Below are positions 26,774 through 40,000 of a stretch of 64,000 nt of DNA, piece by piece. The DNA lies in the NCBI RefSeq assembly GCF_001625215.2, contig NC_030383.2:9374779-9438778 (forward strand). Reading direction: 5' to 3'. The position numbers and the translations under genes were made by a program. The stretch comes from Daucus carota subsp. sativus (lineage: Eukaryota > Streptophyta > Magnoliopsida > Apiales > Apiaceae). Under the pieces are notes generated by a model. It made no database searches. It had not been told where the DNA came from and saw only the letters and a list, made by a program, of their open reading frames with translations. The number at the start of each line of letters is the position of its first letter. The stretch's first letter is position 1.

Positions 26774-29700
26774 TTAAGTAGTACTATCCTTTTGAGAAAG
26801 TCGTACAGAAGCAGCACGAACCATATCAACTAGCTCTTCATCGAGTTCTTCGAGCTCACCCGAAATACGTAGGCGACGATATAAGGGTGCCACATACTCA
26901 GCTGAAACTTCAGTCAATTTCCACTGATTTAAGCTAGCAGCTAGCCTTAAAATTTTTATAGACAAGAATCGAGATGAATCCAAACAAGATATGATTACTC
27001 TAGAGCATTCTTCATGAAGATCTTGAAGCAACCAGAACTCAGCAAGCCAACAAAGCTCTAAATAAGTTACCATTTCATGTAGCTTTTCATCGGAATCCAA
27101 GTTATCCCATAAACAGCCAGACATGGGAAGTGGCAGCTCGCCAGAATAGAACCAGTGAACTAGTTTCATCAATGCCTTCCAACTGACAGGAACCTTGATG
27201 GTATGTGAACGACTGTAGCATAAATGATACACAGTTAGCTTTACATATAAATCATCCACCATATTTGTTGAAAATGAATACTGAAGCTGCTGACTAAGAG
27301 TGACATGGTACTGATATGGCTGCCAAATAAGCAGCTGAAGTAGTCGAATAAAAGTCTGTTACCGAGTCAATAACAGTCCTGAATGGCAGGACATTAGTTG
27401 GTTAGATTTAGATATTTAGACAAGTCAGATTAGTTTAAATTGAAAATATTAAAAAAATTATTATAATAATATATTGTTGCATCATTGATTATTCTTATAT
27501 TAAACATTGATATTTAATTACTTAAATAGAGACAAAAAAGGAAAATTGAAATTGATTCTAATACCTTCATCTCATACCCACCTCCCTCCTTGGTATCAAA
27601 AGCCCATACCTTGGGGGTTTGAGGTATGGGTTTGAAATTTTATTTTTTGCAACCAAACATCAGGTGTGGGGTTGGAATGGACAAAACCAATACATGATTC
27701 CAGATCTCCATCAACCAAACAACCCCTAAATATATTTTGGGGTAAACGAGGCATACTGAAAGTTAGTCAAAGCTCTTTCTCCGTTTTGACAAGTTAAATG
27801 CTATTGACTATCCGCTTAATAAGAGGCCGAGTGTTCAAGCCTCAAAGGAGGCCTGTGTGCATGAGTGTTCAAATATCAATAGTTGACCTCAACCATTAAA
27901 AAACTACTATGAAAATACACCTTTTGATAAAGTTTTTTGCAACCCAAAAAAAACAAGGACCTGATTCATAATGGTTAACAGTATTTGCAAAAGCCAATAG
28001 TTGTCCACGTTATACCTTTGCCAAAAATAGTCATACATATATGAGTTTGAGGGTCAAAGAAGTATAAAACACCATGATACAATTCATAGAACAGGAAGGT
28101 ATAGGAGGAAGTACCTTTCTTGCATCCCTGATTGAAATAAAGCCTGCAAGTATTCACAGCTTGAACATACCACAACTTTGTGGGCATGAATATGTGGCCT
28201 TGATAAAAAGCATATATCGCATGACCACTGTACTAGTTCTTCCACTTTAGCTTCCAAAATAACGTCCCTGGTAATGGAACATAAACAAATTAGATTGGCA
28301 AAGTAATCACTTGATCTATACACAACACAAAGCATATTCCAATTTTAGCAAATCAACTTGTGTCTAATCCCTCCCTACAGCACTAGAACACGGTATCTTT
28401 TAGATTCCCGTGTACATGTCACTCTAACAATGGGATCTTCATGACCGGACATTGACTTCGTACATTGACACAGACCAAAAAAAATGACACGTCGACATGA
28501 ATTAGAATAAAAATTACATATACAAAAATTTGCTCTAAAAGTTCCTAAATAGCCTTTTCCAGTGGATAAATGTATAGTTGATAATATATATACGTGTGTG
28601 CGCTAGTGTTGTGAACATCAAATTCTTAAATAATTATGAAGGAGAGTTCCTACGATATCTGACGTCCATCTTTCCCAAGAGCAGCGGTAAGATCAAAACT
28701 AGGTAGAAGGGTGCCCCATCTAGGACTTCTTCTACATAACAATTGCAATAGATGATGCAAATGGCAGTGCCTAGCAAAAATTCTCAATTTCTTCACGAGA
28801 TCTTCTCCTGCTTGCAAAAATCCTGAATATATGTAGTCCAACAACTTTGACAATGCTTGACTATCCACATGAGCCGATAGACGAACTTCAACCGGTAACC
28901 TTTCACACCTTTCCTTGTCATGGTCCAATAAACAATATGTAGATGTTTTGTCATCAAGAGACAGTTCCCTACGAGGCAGTAATGTTCGACAGCGGACCAT
29001 AAGAATGACCGCATGTACGCTTACGGACTCATCATTCATAAGAACAAGCTTTAAATCTGTATGTTCACCATCAATAAGTGATTTGCTAATAGCTGGACCA
29101 TGTTTATTTGGGAATCCATAGTGTCCAAAATAACTAAGAGCATATGCGGCATACCATCTTGGTCCAGGAGCATAAGAGCCGCTGCATACCACTTTAAGTT
29201 GACTAACTAATTGAGATTCACTATAGTCTGTCCGGCCCATAGACAATTCTGCGTTATTTGCCTGAAGATTTAAGCAGTGCAACAACTCAGCTAGAGCCCA
29301 TAGCCCAAAAAGCAAAAGCATATCTTGGCCTTCCCATCCGTTTGTAATATGACAGCAAGCTTTCTTTTCATATAGGTTGCGCAAATGTAGTGCCACACTC
29401 GACCGTTCTATATGGAAGGGCCTATTCAACTGTGAGCTCAAAAAGCTCACCAGGGTCTTTATCCCATGACTTTTTATGATATGCCTTTGATATTCTGACA
29501 GACCTGAACAAGATGCCAGACTTATCAAGATTATGGTCATTTGAAGGTTATCAGACACTTTGAACCTGTCTCCGGATGTCATTGCATTCAAGGTGTTTAA
29601 CAAGTACTTAACATCTTCCTTGCCAGTTGGCCCCAGCAACTCACAAAGTACGGCTTTGGTTTGGGATGCAATGTGTTTGCAAGGAGAATAAATCATTAGC

Positions 29701-32700
29701 AAGACTGCTCTAGATGCTGCTTCATTGACAAATGTAGTGGCACTGTCTCTTTGACAGATTTGACGTGTCGCCCGAATGGACTCCATGAAAGATAAACTGT
29801 CAAATAAACCCCCCAAAATAAATTAAAATAACAAGGCAGGTGAGTCCAGAATTAGTATATATCTTAACAATTACAAAGATGTTACTTATAATGCAGTTCC
29901 AAGATTCTGAGAAAAATACATAGAATATAAATAAAGTAATAAACTTATAAACATAAAGAGTACTAAAGGGAGATCGTAAAATTACCACGCACATGTTATT
30001 AGCATATTCACTAGAAACTTATCTCCTTCTGCAGTTGGGATAAGATCATCAGTACCATGTGAAGCAAGACCGCCGACAATATCCCAGATATAAGGTCTGA
30101 GAACGAGAAGATGACTTGCATTTAAACCATCCTGTGCTATTGTTATCTGTTCCGCTATTGACAAGTGGTGCTCAAGTTCATATTTTTTGTAATAATTGTT
30201 CAAAAGGAGATCAAGCATAACTCTATGGGTTCTATATTTCCAAAAATATACATGATGCTCTCCTGCCCATCGAGTTATCGTGGCCATATGGCATGCCTTT
30301 ATCAATAAGGATATACGGTCTTTAGAAAGCTTTCCAGAATGCTCAATGCAACTGCTCATTGCATTTATTGTGGCTCGGACAAGAGACTCGCAACACTCAT
30401 TCAACATTTTTAAGCATCCTTGTTCACTTAACTGCAAAATTCAAAAGACATCAGTTTTCTACACATGAACAATCTTTAAATTCTAAACAACATTAGAGAA
30501 GTTACGAGTAAGAATCATTACGGAAAAACATCCAGCTAATTTAAATCCCTCCATCTTGACAGAGTGAAGGTCCGAGTTGCTCATAGACTGGACCATCAAT
30601 TCTAAACAGGCTTTCCTTTCCAATAACTTTTTGGCACCATTACCACACAATGCTGGCATTCAAAATCAGAAAAAAATTGTGAGTCCAAATACACACCCGA
30701 GCAAGAGGCTGGCACAAGAGCTGACGAGGTAGTAATGCAATACCTATTGAGGAATACAACTGCAGAACAGAAATCTTGGCAGAAAAACTGGGCTCAAGAC
30801 TAACCAAATCTAATGCATTTAATAATTCAACATCGTTCCATATACAAAACCTCGAGGAAGACCACCGCCACAGTATCTTACTCAAAAGCAGAATCATCTC
30901 TTGAAAATATTCAACCAGTTTAGTCCTGCCAGAAAATTCTTTAATATTACAGACAGTATTGGTAACTGTCTTTGTTTCTCTCAAGATTTCCCAAACTTCA
31001 CTCTCTTTTTTCATACTTATGTTTGAGATGATTAAACTCAATGCAATAGCACAGGAAAGAGAAACTTGTACATTGGCACAATTTAACAAAGATGATAAGG
31101 GATGAACAATTTCTATCACATGAGGCTGAATGACTGGACTTGGTAAAGCATTGACCATCTTGACTGCCACAGTTGATGCTAGGCACAAAACAGGTTCACT
31201 TCTTAAATGAAGAATTCCTTTTAACGCCCCTACCATATCAACAACTGAATCCTGAAATTTCAAGGCGAAAATTACAAAAGAACTTAGAAACAAGTACAAG
31301 GATGAATAAAGAGTCTTAGACACATACATGTATAAAGTATAAAAACACACACACACACACACACACATAAAGATACACAAATATCAGGCTTAATCATGAC
31401 AATAATTTACAAGAGCTGAATTATCAGGCTGTGAAGACAAAACATGCAAACAATTTGACTTTATAATGCAACTGTTATAAGACAAATGTGCAAACATGTA
31501 AACATATAGGCTTTAATTACAGATTCACTATCTGAAAATTACTATTGTATTTATGATATCATTATTAAATATTCTTTTATTATCTGATGTGCTTGATCTA
31601 TAGTATTACTATAATAAAGTTAGCTCACACATTATAGACTAGTGTTCCAACTTTCTCAATTGTACTAGGTTTGCTATAAATATTTTAGTGTTATACTTTG
31701 TATAACAAGTTAACAGATTTTTTTTTCAAAGATATATGTTTTGGACAACATCCATTTTTTTAATATTAAATCGTAGATGATAAATTGTCTGATGATTTTC
31801 TAAATCGTCCAAACTGCTCAAATCGCACTGCACAACATTATGTGGTGTGGTTTGTGTTATTAAGGTTTACGTAGAGTGGGTGCAATTTTAAATTTGACCA
31901 AAGCGCATGTGCAATTTTGTATATGGTTCTATAGAAAAGAACCCCTGGATAGGACAAAAAATATGTGAATAAGAATTATGTATCAAAAGAATTGCACGTG
32001 TAATTAATTATCTTTAAGGATGTCTGCCTTCAATTCATAGTTACATAGGACTGGGTTCGATTCGAAACGGGGAACGAAATCGGGTACGTGGAACATTAGT
32101 TTTAGTGAATCTGGTACGATGGAACGTATAGGTACGATGGAACGTATGGGTACGATTGGTCCTTTTAAAAAGAATTCTATAATCATATATATAAATTCCA
32201 TTATAATATACAATTTTAGTTGATAATTTATACATTTATAATTTTTTATAAAGAAAAAGATATTGAATAACAAATAAAAGTACACATTTATTGATAAAAT
32301 AAATTACTTATCATATGACATAGACATGGATCTATTGTTCAAAACAAGAATGAAGTGTGTTCTTGCGGGTCGTCACTTCCGGCGATCTGGGTCGCGACCC
32401 TGAACGTTTCCGTTCGCGTTTCCGACCGTATCGGGTACGAACGATCTAGATCGCGGTTCGTGGCAGCGTACCCGTTTCCTTGTATCTATGCTTCAATTAT
32501 CCAAGTTTCCATTATTTCAAGTACATTATTATTAAATATACATTTGAAGGTAATATTTTAGCTTATAATAGATTTCAATTAATATTTTTAATCAGTGGAC
32601 ACGAAAAGAAGATGTATGCATTTCTATGTTACCCGGACTCTTCATTTTTTCTCGAGTACCCGTGTCAGACACTCGACACTTGGACATGGGTATGGACACT

Positions 32701-34960
32701 CCGACACTTACTTATGGCCAAAAACATGTAAAATTTTCAAATTATTGCCGAGTCCGACACTCAGTCACATATCCATGCTGGACACTTTTAGCCGAGTCCG
32801 GGTAACATAGATGCATTTAGAGTCAGGTACGGGTTTAGGTTAAAGGTACTTGACAAGGAAAGGCACAAAATGTCAGTGAACAAAATGACGTTGCCCGGTA
32901 TAGTTTTAAGCAGTAACAAATAGATATTAACCCAAGAGTTTTCTTCTTTTATTAAAACTAAAGTGTCTTAAGAGACCACATTTTATGTGCATAAATAATT
33001 TTATACCCCATAAAAAAGTCAGAATTGACATCCAGGTCTTCAAGAATCGCCATCGTGAAGAAAATGATGAAAAGGTAATGGAAGCACTGATTATCAAAAT
33101 GTTTAATGACATGAATTTACTAAGTTCAAGTGGTATATGGTATCCGTTGTTATAGTAGGCTTGAGAGGATAGGTGTTTTCAGATAATTAATGGTAGCATA
33201 AACTGTTCACAGAAAAAGTGTGATCTCATGAACACGAGTCATGCTCAATGACTCTAAACCCCAAGCACAGCCCCTACCCCCAAGATCATACAAACATATG
33301 GATGGAGCAAGTATGCTATATGAGTTCAACGCATATGCATAAAAACAAAAAACTTGTAAGCATGAATTGACAAGCCAGCAAACTTTTGTCTATAGGCCCA
33401 AAACACCAAATCCTCCAGATGGCCCAAGACACTTGCACTTAGGCAACATTTAATTTTCAAATCTTAATAGCACACTGTTGCTTTATAAAAGCTAAAACTT
33501 ATACATCCAATCAAAACACAAGAGTTACAGGAGCATATCCAAGTCTTTCCCAAGAAAAATCCAATTCATATAGACAAGGCAATAAATGCCAGCTAAAAAC
33601 TGGTGCCTTCCAGATCTAGGTACAACCAAACACCCAATTAAGGTTAAAGTTCAATGTATTCACTATCGACTGAAAGTCTGCTGGATGTATTAAAACCAGC
33701 CATTAGAGTATCCACCTTCACTGTTATTGTGAGGCAATTTGGTCTCTTGTTAACACCAATAGCCACTTCTATGATTTTCAAATAATGCACTATATCCCTA
33801 CCTGACAACCTATTTGCATTAATCATTTAACTTATGATGTACAGATGTAAATATTTAGTTATGGTAACAATATCTTATGTTAAAATGGAATCTAACCTAA
33901 ATGAAAAAATGAAACTGAAGTTCAGTAAATACGAGTATTATATTATTTTATGTAAAGCCAAAGTTCTTATATGACAACCAAACATTTTCTAGTTTATAAT
34001 TCCACAAAAACGCAGTTGGTACTCAGCACTGATTCTGCAGATTATAACTATGGTCTGTCATCAGCAGGTGAGAGATATTATCATGTTATCATAGGCCTCT
34101 TCCAAAAATTATTTCTATGCATCACACTTTGTTGAGTACCTTTACAAGTGGGTGTTGCGAGGTCTCATTAGTTATAGAATCAAGAAATGCATCGGTCGAG
34201 CGAAGTATGAGTCTCTGTATCTCAATATCCGGACACTGCCATTTCCGTTCTCTGTTATTGTAACTCCTGCCCCCGAACATGCCAAATGAAGAGGTAATAT
34301 GCTTAGTAAGAATTTTAAGTACAGGTTCTCCACATACTAAGATGAATACAAACGGATCTAAAGGAGTACATGAAGTACCAAACAGGAAGCTCTAATGAAT
34401 TCATGTAGAGAATGCCACTATATATATATCACGTCTGATTCAGATAGTACCAGAACACAAATATAAGTCAAACATCCTTATTCTTAAGATCAATATGTTG
34501 CATATAGGAGTAGTAATTAGTGAAACCACAAAAATTTCCTGGTGAGTTTCCTCCACTAATTTAATCTTTTAGTATATATATGTTCGAACATGTCCATCCC
34601 CCAAAGGTAAATTTGCTAGACACATCAGCTTAAGGATCAAATTTCAGGCCTACACACACTAATTACACACAAAGGACAAACAGAAATGGATGATGATGAT
34701 GATAAAACCCTAACATATGATCTCTGTTACACCGTCCATATTAGATAATACATATGCTCATATTCAATCCGCAAGAGAAATTAACCGCGTTTCACATGAG
34801 ATATATGAGGGGGAGAGGGAGGGAGGGAGGGGGAGAGAGACCTTGGAGCGAGATTAAGAGCATGGTAAAGGCGGTGATGAAGAGTGAGCATATGACCACT
34901 AATTTCTTTGTTATTCTCCGCTCTCTTCCGAGATTTCGTTACTCCAATTTTTGAATTCAT
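26774..34960 (-). CDS. ARM-like repeat / BTB-POZ protein (At1g04390 type)
   Basis: Large plant BTB/POZ protein resembling Arabidopsis At1g04390; biochemical role not established, though BTB proteins often serve as CUL3 ubiquitin-ligase adaptors. Eight exons join in frame (1021 aa): 34842-34960, 34140-34266, 30744-31251, 30522-30652, 29986-30431, 28654-29796, 28115-28267, 26774-27212. The N-terminus has the family's HMLTLHHRLYHALNLAPR. Residues ~80-680 are helical, ARM-like. A first BTB-like unit starts near 692 (LKLVLMNDESVSVHAVIL...LDYIYSGFL) and a second near 826 (HIHAHKVVVCSSCEYLQALF...LVHWFYSGELP). The C-terminus is BACK-like (LCWLAEFWLLQDLHEEC). The final exon starts at 27212 (ACAG|TCG); an alternative acceptor further upstream would add residues absent from the family. 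A TATA box at 35043-35049 supports the 34960 start. Confidence 0.9.
31346..31371. repeat. (AC)n microsatellite
   Basis: About 12 uninterrupted AC dinucleotides inside intron 2 of the BTB gene, ~95 bases upstream of the exon 3 acceptor. Confidence 0.85.
32036..32490. mobile_element. hAT-type MITE with 8-bp TSD (455 bp)
   Basis: Perfect 8-bp direct repeat CTTCAATT flanks it (32028-32035, 32491-32498). The ends are imperfect inverted repeats: CATAGTTACATAGGACTGGG at the left, and CATAGATACAAGGAAACGGG as reverse complement of the right. Outer parts are unusually CpG-rich for this region (e.g. 32371-32470). Two 18-bp direct repeats of ggtacgatggaacgtat lie at ~32113-32150. It sits in intron 2 of the BTB gene and is non-coding. 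Confidence 0.8.
32624..32810. mobile_element. hAT-type MITE with 8-bp TSD (187 bp), copy 1
   Basis: Perfect terminal inverted repeat CTATGTTACCCGGACTC at both ends and a perfect 8-bp target-site duplication ATGCATTT (32616-32623, 32811-32818). Both ends being intact suggests a fairly recent insertion. It lies in intron 2 of the BTB gene, 134 bp from the preceding MITE. A diverged relative, in the opposite orientation, is at 51811-51996. Confidence 0.92.
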
Positions 34961-35042
34961 CCTTTCTGAGAGAGACGGAGAGAGTTTGTGTTCAGGATTC
35001 AGGCCTTGAGAACAAGGGTCGCTGTCCCTCCCAAGCCACTGC

Positions 35043-35049
35043 TTATATA
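35043..35049 (-). promoter_or_regulatory. TATA box of the BTB gene
   Basis: Read on the - strand it is TATATAA within GTATATAAG. It lies ~85 bases upstream of the chosen ATG (34960), implying a start near 35015 and a ~55-base leader. This argues that the in-frame upstream ATG at 35101 is not transcribed in the main mRNA. Confidence 0.6.
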
Positions 35050-37024
35050 CTGTACCTCGCTGTTTTCTCAGACTTGATAAAGGGTAGCGGTTAAATAACA
35101 CACAAATTTTTGGCCCGATGATTATATTAAAATTTTAACATGTTAGGCGCTTTTTTAGCGCATGACGGAAATTTTCATGTGCAAAATTTTTTTAGCATTG
35201 GACATAAAGTCCACCGCTAAACATATTAAAATTTTAATATGATCCTGACCGTTGAATATTATCCAACGGCCCAAAACTTGTAGGTTAACTAAACAGCCCC
35301 GGGCATATAACTGCCAGGGACCCGGACCTCTTGATAAATATATTGTTTGTATACGGTGTGACACTGAGCACAACCCGGATACTAAATTTCACACCCATTT
35401 TGATTGGTTTCTTTTTTTTTTTTTTGAAAAGACAAAAATTAATTCAATTATAAAAAGGCATAAGAACAATCGATTCGAACAAATATAAAACAGATCGTGC
35501 TGGTTGGAACTTCCGGTTATCTTGAGAGAGACTACTAATTAATCTAGTTTTTATGAAGACACAATCAAGCGATTTGTTAAAATTGATATATACACATGTA
35601 TCACCTTCATCAAAACCAGTTTGAACTATCCATCGTAATTGTAATCCCATATAAATCTTTATCGCTGAATCAAACCTCTGAAAATCCAGCAATCTAACGT
35701 CAATTTTGATGGCTTCTACTTGTTAATGACGTACCCATATGTTTAAAATAATCACACCAATCAAAATGGATCAAATATATAAAGCTTGGTGTTTAATATG
35801 TGCACGCACATTATGTAAACCCATAAATATATATCGGTCGTGATTATAATAATTTTTTATATTTTTTTTAACATATTCGATGTTTTTAATTGTTGGATAG
35901 TAACCCGTCCAATGATTGGTCACTTTTCATCTCCAGTAGTTAAAAAACGCTAAACATGTCAAGATTGTTATAATTATAATTCATAGCTCATTCAACGACC
36001 AAAAATCACTAAAATAGATAACATGTCCCGACAAGAGACGGTCAGGAAGCGCTACACTAAAACTAAAGGGTGTTTAATATTTATGATTTCATTTCTGGAT
36101 TTTAATAACAAAATTTAACTGCACGCTCGTAAGTTAAATCCTTTCTAATAAAACAACGGGAAAAAGAGTTTTTAGGTTTCAAAAAAGAAAAAGAAACTTA
36201 GAGTTTTTTTATCGAATAAATATTTTATTCTAATTAACAAAAGACTGACCAAGTCGTGGAAAATGCAACATTACTATTAAACAAGCACGACTTAAAGGTA
36301 AAAAATAAGACGCGATTAAAGGACGAGATAAAAGTTTGGTACAACAGAAGTAGTTCTGATTTCAAAAAACAATATAATTTCATATTTTATTTTCACTTAA
36401 ATATAAATTATGTTTACTTATTGATAAATAATATTTTTCAACATTTTAAATATATTAAAAATAAAAATTTATAAAATTATTAAAAAAATTCCCTTGCATT
36501 GCACGGGTTATATGCCACTACATACGACAACAGCGTATACGGTGGTTTGTCCATTTTGTAAAACATGAAAGTTCACAATTTTTTTAGTTTTCTCACCAAA
36601 TTTTGACATTAAGCATAAATATTTTCTTTGAAATAGAAGGTATATTATAAAATTAGTTAATTTTTGGTATTTTTTTTAGAAATAGTATTATTTTATGTCA
36701 AAGCAATTAAATATATGTTCAATAGAAAGTTACAACTTGGGTACTAGTAGCAGCTCTCACAGACCCGTAAAGTAGATAACCCTAATTTTTTCAATCGTGT
36801 TCTTCAGCAAATCCTCCAATCCATATTCAATTTAATAGGTAATTTCACCGATCTCTCTCTCAATAATAACTGTTAGATATCTGTCCTTGTGAATCGATTA
36901 TTTGCAATTTCACTTGCTTTTAGTATTTGTTACTAATTCTCAAAAAATTCTTAACATTTTATTGTTACTAAATTAAGATCTTGAATTTGTAGTTCAAATC
37001 CTGATATATCACAAACAAGGAGCA
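35050..37024. other. Divergent intergenic region between BTB gene and eIF3j
   Basis: No gene supported. It holds an inverted-repeat element at ~35117-35245, a T-rich run at 35409-35424, and then AT-rich spacer. The eIF3j leader probably begins near 36770, with GATAACCCTAATTTT, a telo-box-like motif common near plant translation genes. A leader intron is likely at 36839-36992: donor AATAG|GTAATT, acceptor TTGTAG|TTC. Confidence 0.5.
35117..35245. repeat. Inverted-repeat (MITE-like) hairpin beside BTB promoter
   Basis: Arms at ~35117-35150 and ~35213-35245 are mutual reverse complements with few mismatches (core TATTAAAATTTTAA, outer GAT, inner TTAGGCG/TTTAGCG). They start ~70 bases upstream of the BTB TATA box. 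No target-site duplication was identified, so a transposon origin is inferred from shape alone. Confidence 0.5.
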
Positions 37025-40000
37025 ATGGAGGACTGGGGTAATTATTTTGTCTCTACTGTTTTTAATCCTCCATGATGCTATGTATCGTGTATTCGTGTGT
37101 AATTATAGTCACGGTGATGCAAAATATTGTTGATTTGAATTAATTTACATCGATTTCTGTTGGATTGTTTTATTAGTAGTTATTGTAGTTTTTTGGGGAA
37201 ATTGTAGGCTAGTTAGTTGTGCATAATTCGGTGTTCGTTTAGTCGATTTAGTTCTTTATGGGTGTAGTTTGGTAATCTGCGCCAAGCATGTATAAATTAA
37301 TTAGGTTTCCCCGGTCAAATATAGTTACTGATCACCATCCCTTGTCCTTGGTCGTGAATAAAAATACTTACGAGGTTAATCCTTAGTCTGTTGTATGGTG
37401 AAGTTGTTGGTAGGGGTCTTTTAGTGGGTAGCTTGAATTTGTCCAGGTATGGAAATTATGGTATAAAATTTACATGATTATGTGGCTTACGTTCTGTTTT
37501 AATGCACTAGGGATAGCCTTTATGTATAGAATTGTATTTGTGAAGATAGATAGAAGAAGAGATCGAGAATGAGAGGTTTAAGAATAGAGATAGACCAGTG
37601 TTCAGAGATCACAAATAGTCAAATACATAGATTAGAAAGTAAAAGAGTAAGTGCCTACGACAAACTATGACCTGTATAATACTGAAATTGGTTGCTCAGT
37701 TAATGTTCCCCTCATGTATTGGCTGTTTCTTAATGCCCTTGTCTGCTAAAACTACAATTAATGACCGCCTTTTACAAGACCGATACATATATAGAGAGAG
37801 ATGGTGGAATCACTTCCACTTTTATTTTTCACACCACAAGAAAAAATGACTTATATCTCTTGCTATTGAATCAAGTCAACTGATTTGAGTTAAGCTAGTA
37901 TTCCTCCTCTACCATTACAATACAGTACCTGAAGTTCTTGTACTTTTCGTGCTTACAATTCTCACAATCATATAATGGTCTTGGGGACTTGGGGAATACT
38001 GTAACTGATTGTCGTTTTGAATGTATTTAATGCGCCAATGCTATTTTTAATGGTATTAAGTAGTGTATGGACATTACTGGTGAATAAGTGTGTTACTCCC
38101 AGTAAAACCACTTGCGCAATCTAAAAGAGCTAGCTCATAATAGAAGGCAGCTATATATTTCTCTGGTTTTTAATTTATGTTTATTATTGGATATATGTTC
38201 TTATTGATCAGTGGCCAATTACCCTGTTAACTGTTCCCATCCATTTAGTATAATTTAAGTCAGCAGAGAATTTATTTTTGTTTCATCAGCTGTACATTTA
38301 CCTTAGTTTCTAATTTTTGTGAAAATTATAATGTGAAAATTGTAAAATCAGTGTTAAATAAATGACCTGGTGTATCATTTTGGTTGAAAATGCTCTTACT
38401 GTATCTCACTATACTTATGTTTTTTTTTTTTTTTTAATGTATTGCTTCCATTCTGAGCTTTCTTTTCAGATATATAGTTCCCTTGAAAGATTGATAGACT
38501 GTTAGTTATTAGCTCTCTTTTTTCAACTACTATGTTATCCTAAACAAATTAGAGAGGGCTGCTATCTTATCATTATTTATTAGAAATATCTATATGATTG
38601 TGTAAGAAACTGGAGAAGCCAAAGTCAATGACGTTATCAAGTACTATATATATTAAATTCTTAAAAAACTAGTATGCATCTCTATTTTTAAAGGTATTTT
38701 TTATTGTTCCTAGTGAAGTTTTGCGTTGTTTGACATAATCTGAAAGTTATATTAAATGTTTTAGAGGATGTGCCTGCCCCTGTGGTCTTGAAAAAGGAAC
38801 TAGTAAAGAATTCATGGGATGATGAAGACGTGGATGAAGATGATATCAAGGAATCTTGGGAGGATGAAGAACCTGCTCCGGTATATTTTTTTATATGCTT
38901 TCATTATGGCAAAGTTTATGCATCATCTCTGTTATTTATTTATGTATGTTAATTTCATCCATTAAAATCCAAGTTTTCAGTAAGCATGACTTACCCAATG
39001 GTTTCTTAGTATAGGAGCTTAAACATTTCTTGCATGATAATTATATGCTTTTTCGGGGCAATTATCTGTGAGCCATTAAAATCCAAGTTCTTAACAAGTG
39101 TATATAAGTTATCTAATGTTTTCTTATTGGAGTTTCTATCTTTTTGTTTTTTTAAATGTCTATAGCAGTAATTTTGAATTGTGTTTTATTACTAGTTACT
39201 CTCCCATGAGTGTTATAATAATATTATTAGTTTATTACTAGTTACTCTCCCATGAGTGTTAAGATTGGCCATGAATGGCGAAACACTTTCTAAAAGTTAA
39301 AAACAGAGGCATAGAACCCTCTTGTCTTTTAAAAATAATTTTTAATTGCAGGGGCAATGATAGAGAGGGAAACAATGCTTCTTAACCTTTTCCTTTTATT
39401 CATTATCTTATCAGATACATAATTATGTATTTGTTTTATTTAGGTCATAATATTTGGATTGATTGCCCACATTATTGTTAAAGTGATCAACTGTTTTCCA
39501 TATATTCGTGAATAATGTCTAGAAAGAAAAAACCAATGTAATTTTTTTTAATTCAATATAGACCTAGTCTGCAACCAAATAACATAGGCTACTTCTAACC
39601 ATAGTGATGCGGACCAGAGAATAGATAAGGTAATTTAAAATTATATTATAGAATTATTTATGTATAAGTGTATTTTATTATCTGTTAAGAATGTATGGTA
39701 ATGGCTATCTGTTAAGAATCTAGATAATTATTTGGATTTCCTTACCGTTATTGAAAATGGAGGTTTAATTTTTGAGCTAGGTTTCACCCCCTTTTTATAA
39801 CCCTTTATTAACACTGTCCTATTAATGATGTTGTATATTTTGTTATTGACCATAACAACTCTGAGAAGTTCTGTCCTCTGGCATTATTATTTCCAAATTA
39901 TGTAGTACTATGGAATTGTCTGGTCTCCATTATAATATTTTCTGAATTAATGCTATTACCCTAAATGAGTAAAGGTTCATAATGATCTTACTGATTTGAG

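Noticed and set aside
27230..27310. Longer version of the last BTB exon (in-frame codons upstream of 27212)
   Set aside because: Another phase-correct acceptor exists near 27293, but it would insert about 27 residues absent from the family, while the acceptor at 27213 restores the expected ESRSHTIKVPVSW join.
27380..27730. Possible MITE ending in ccaaacaacccct
   Set aside because: The right end looks hAT-like, but no matching left inverted end or target-site duplication was found.
27795..27870. tRNA-like or SINE-like fragment (ggccgagtgttcaagcctc)
   Set aside because: Only a weak B-box-like word; no A box at the right distance.
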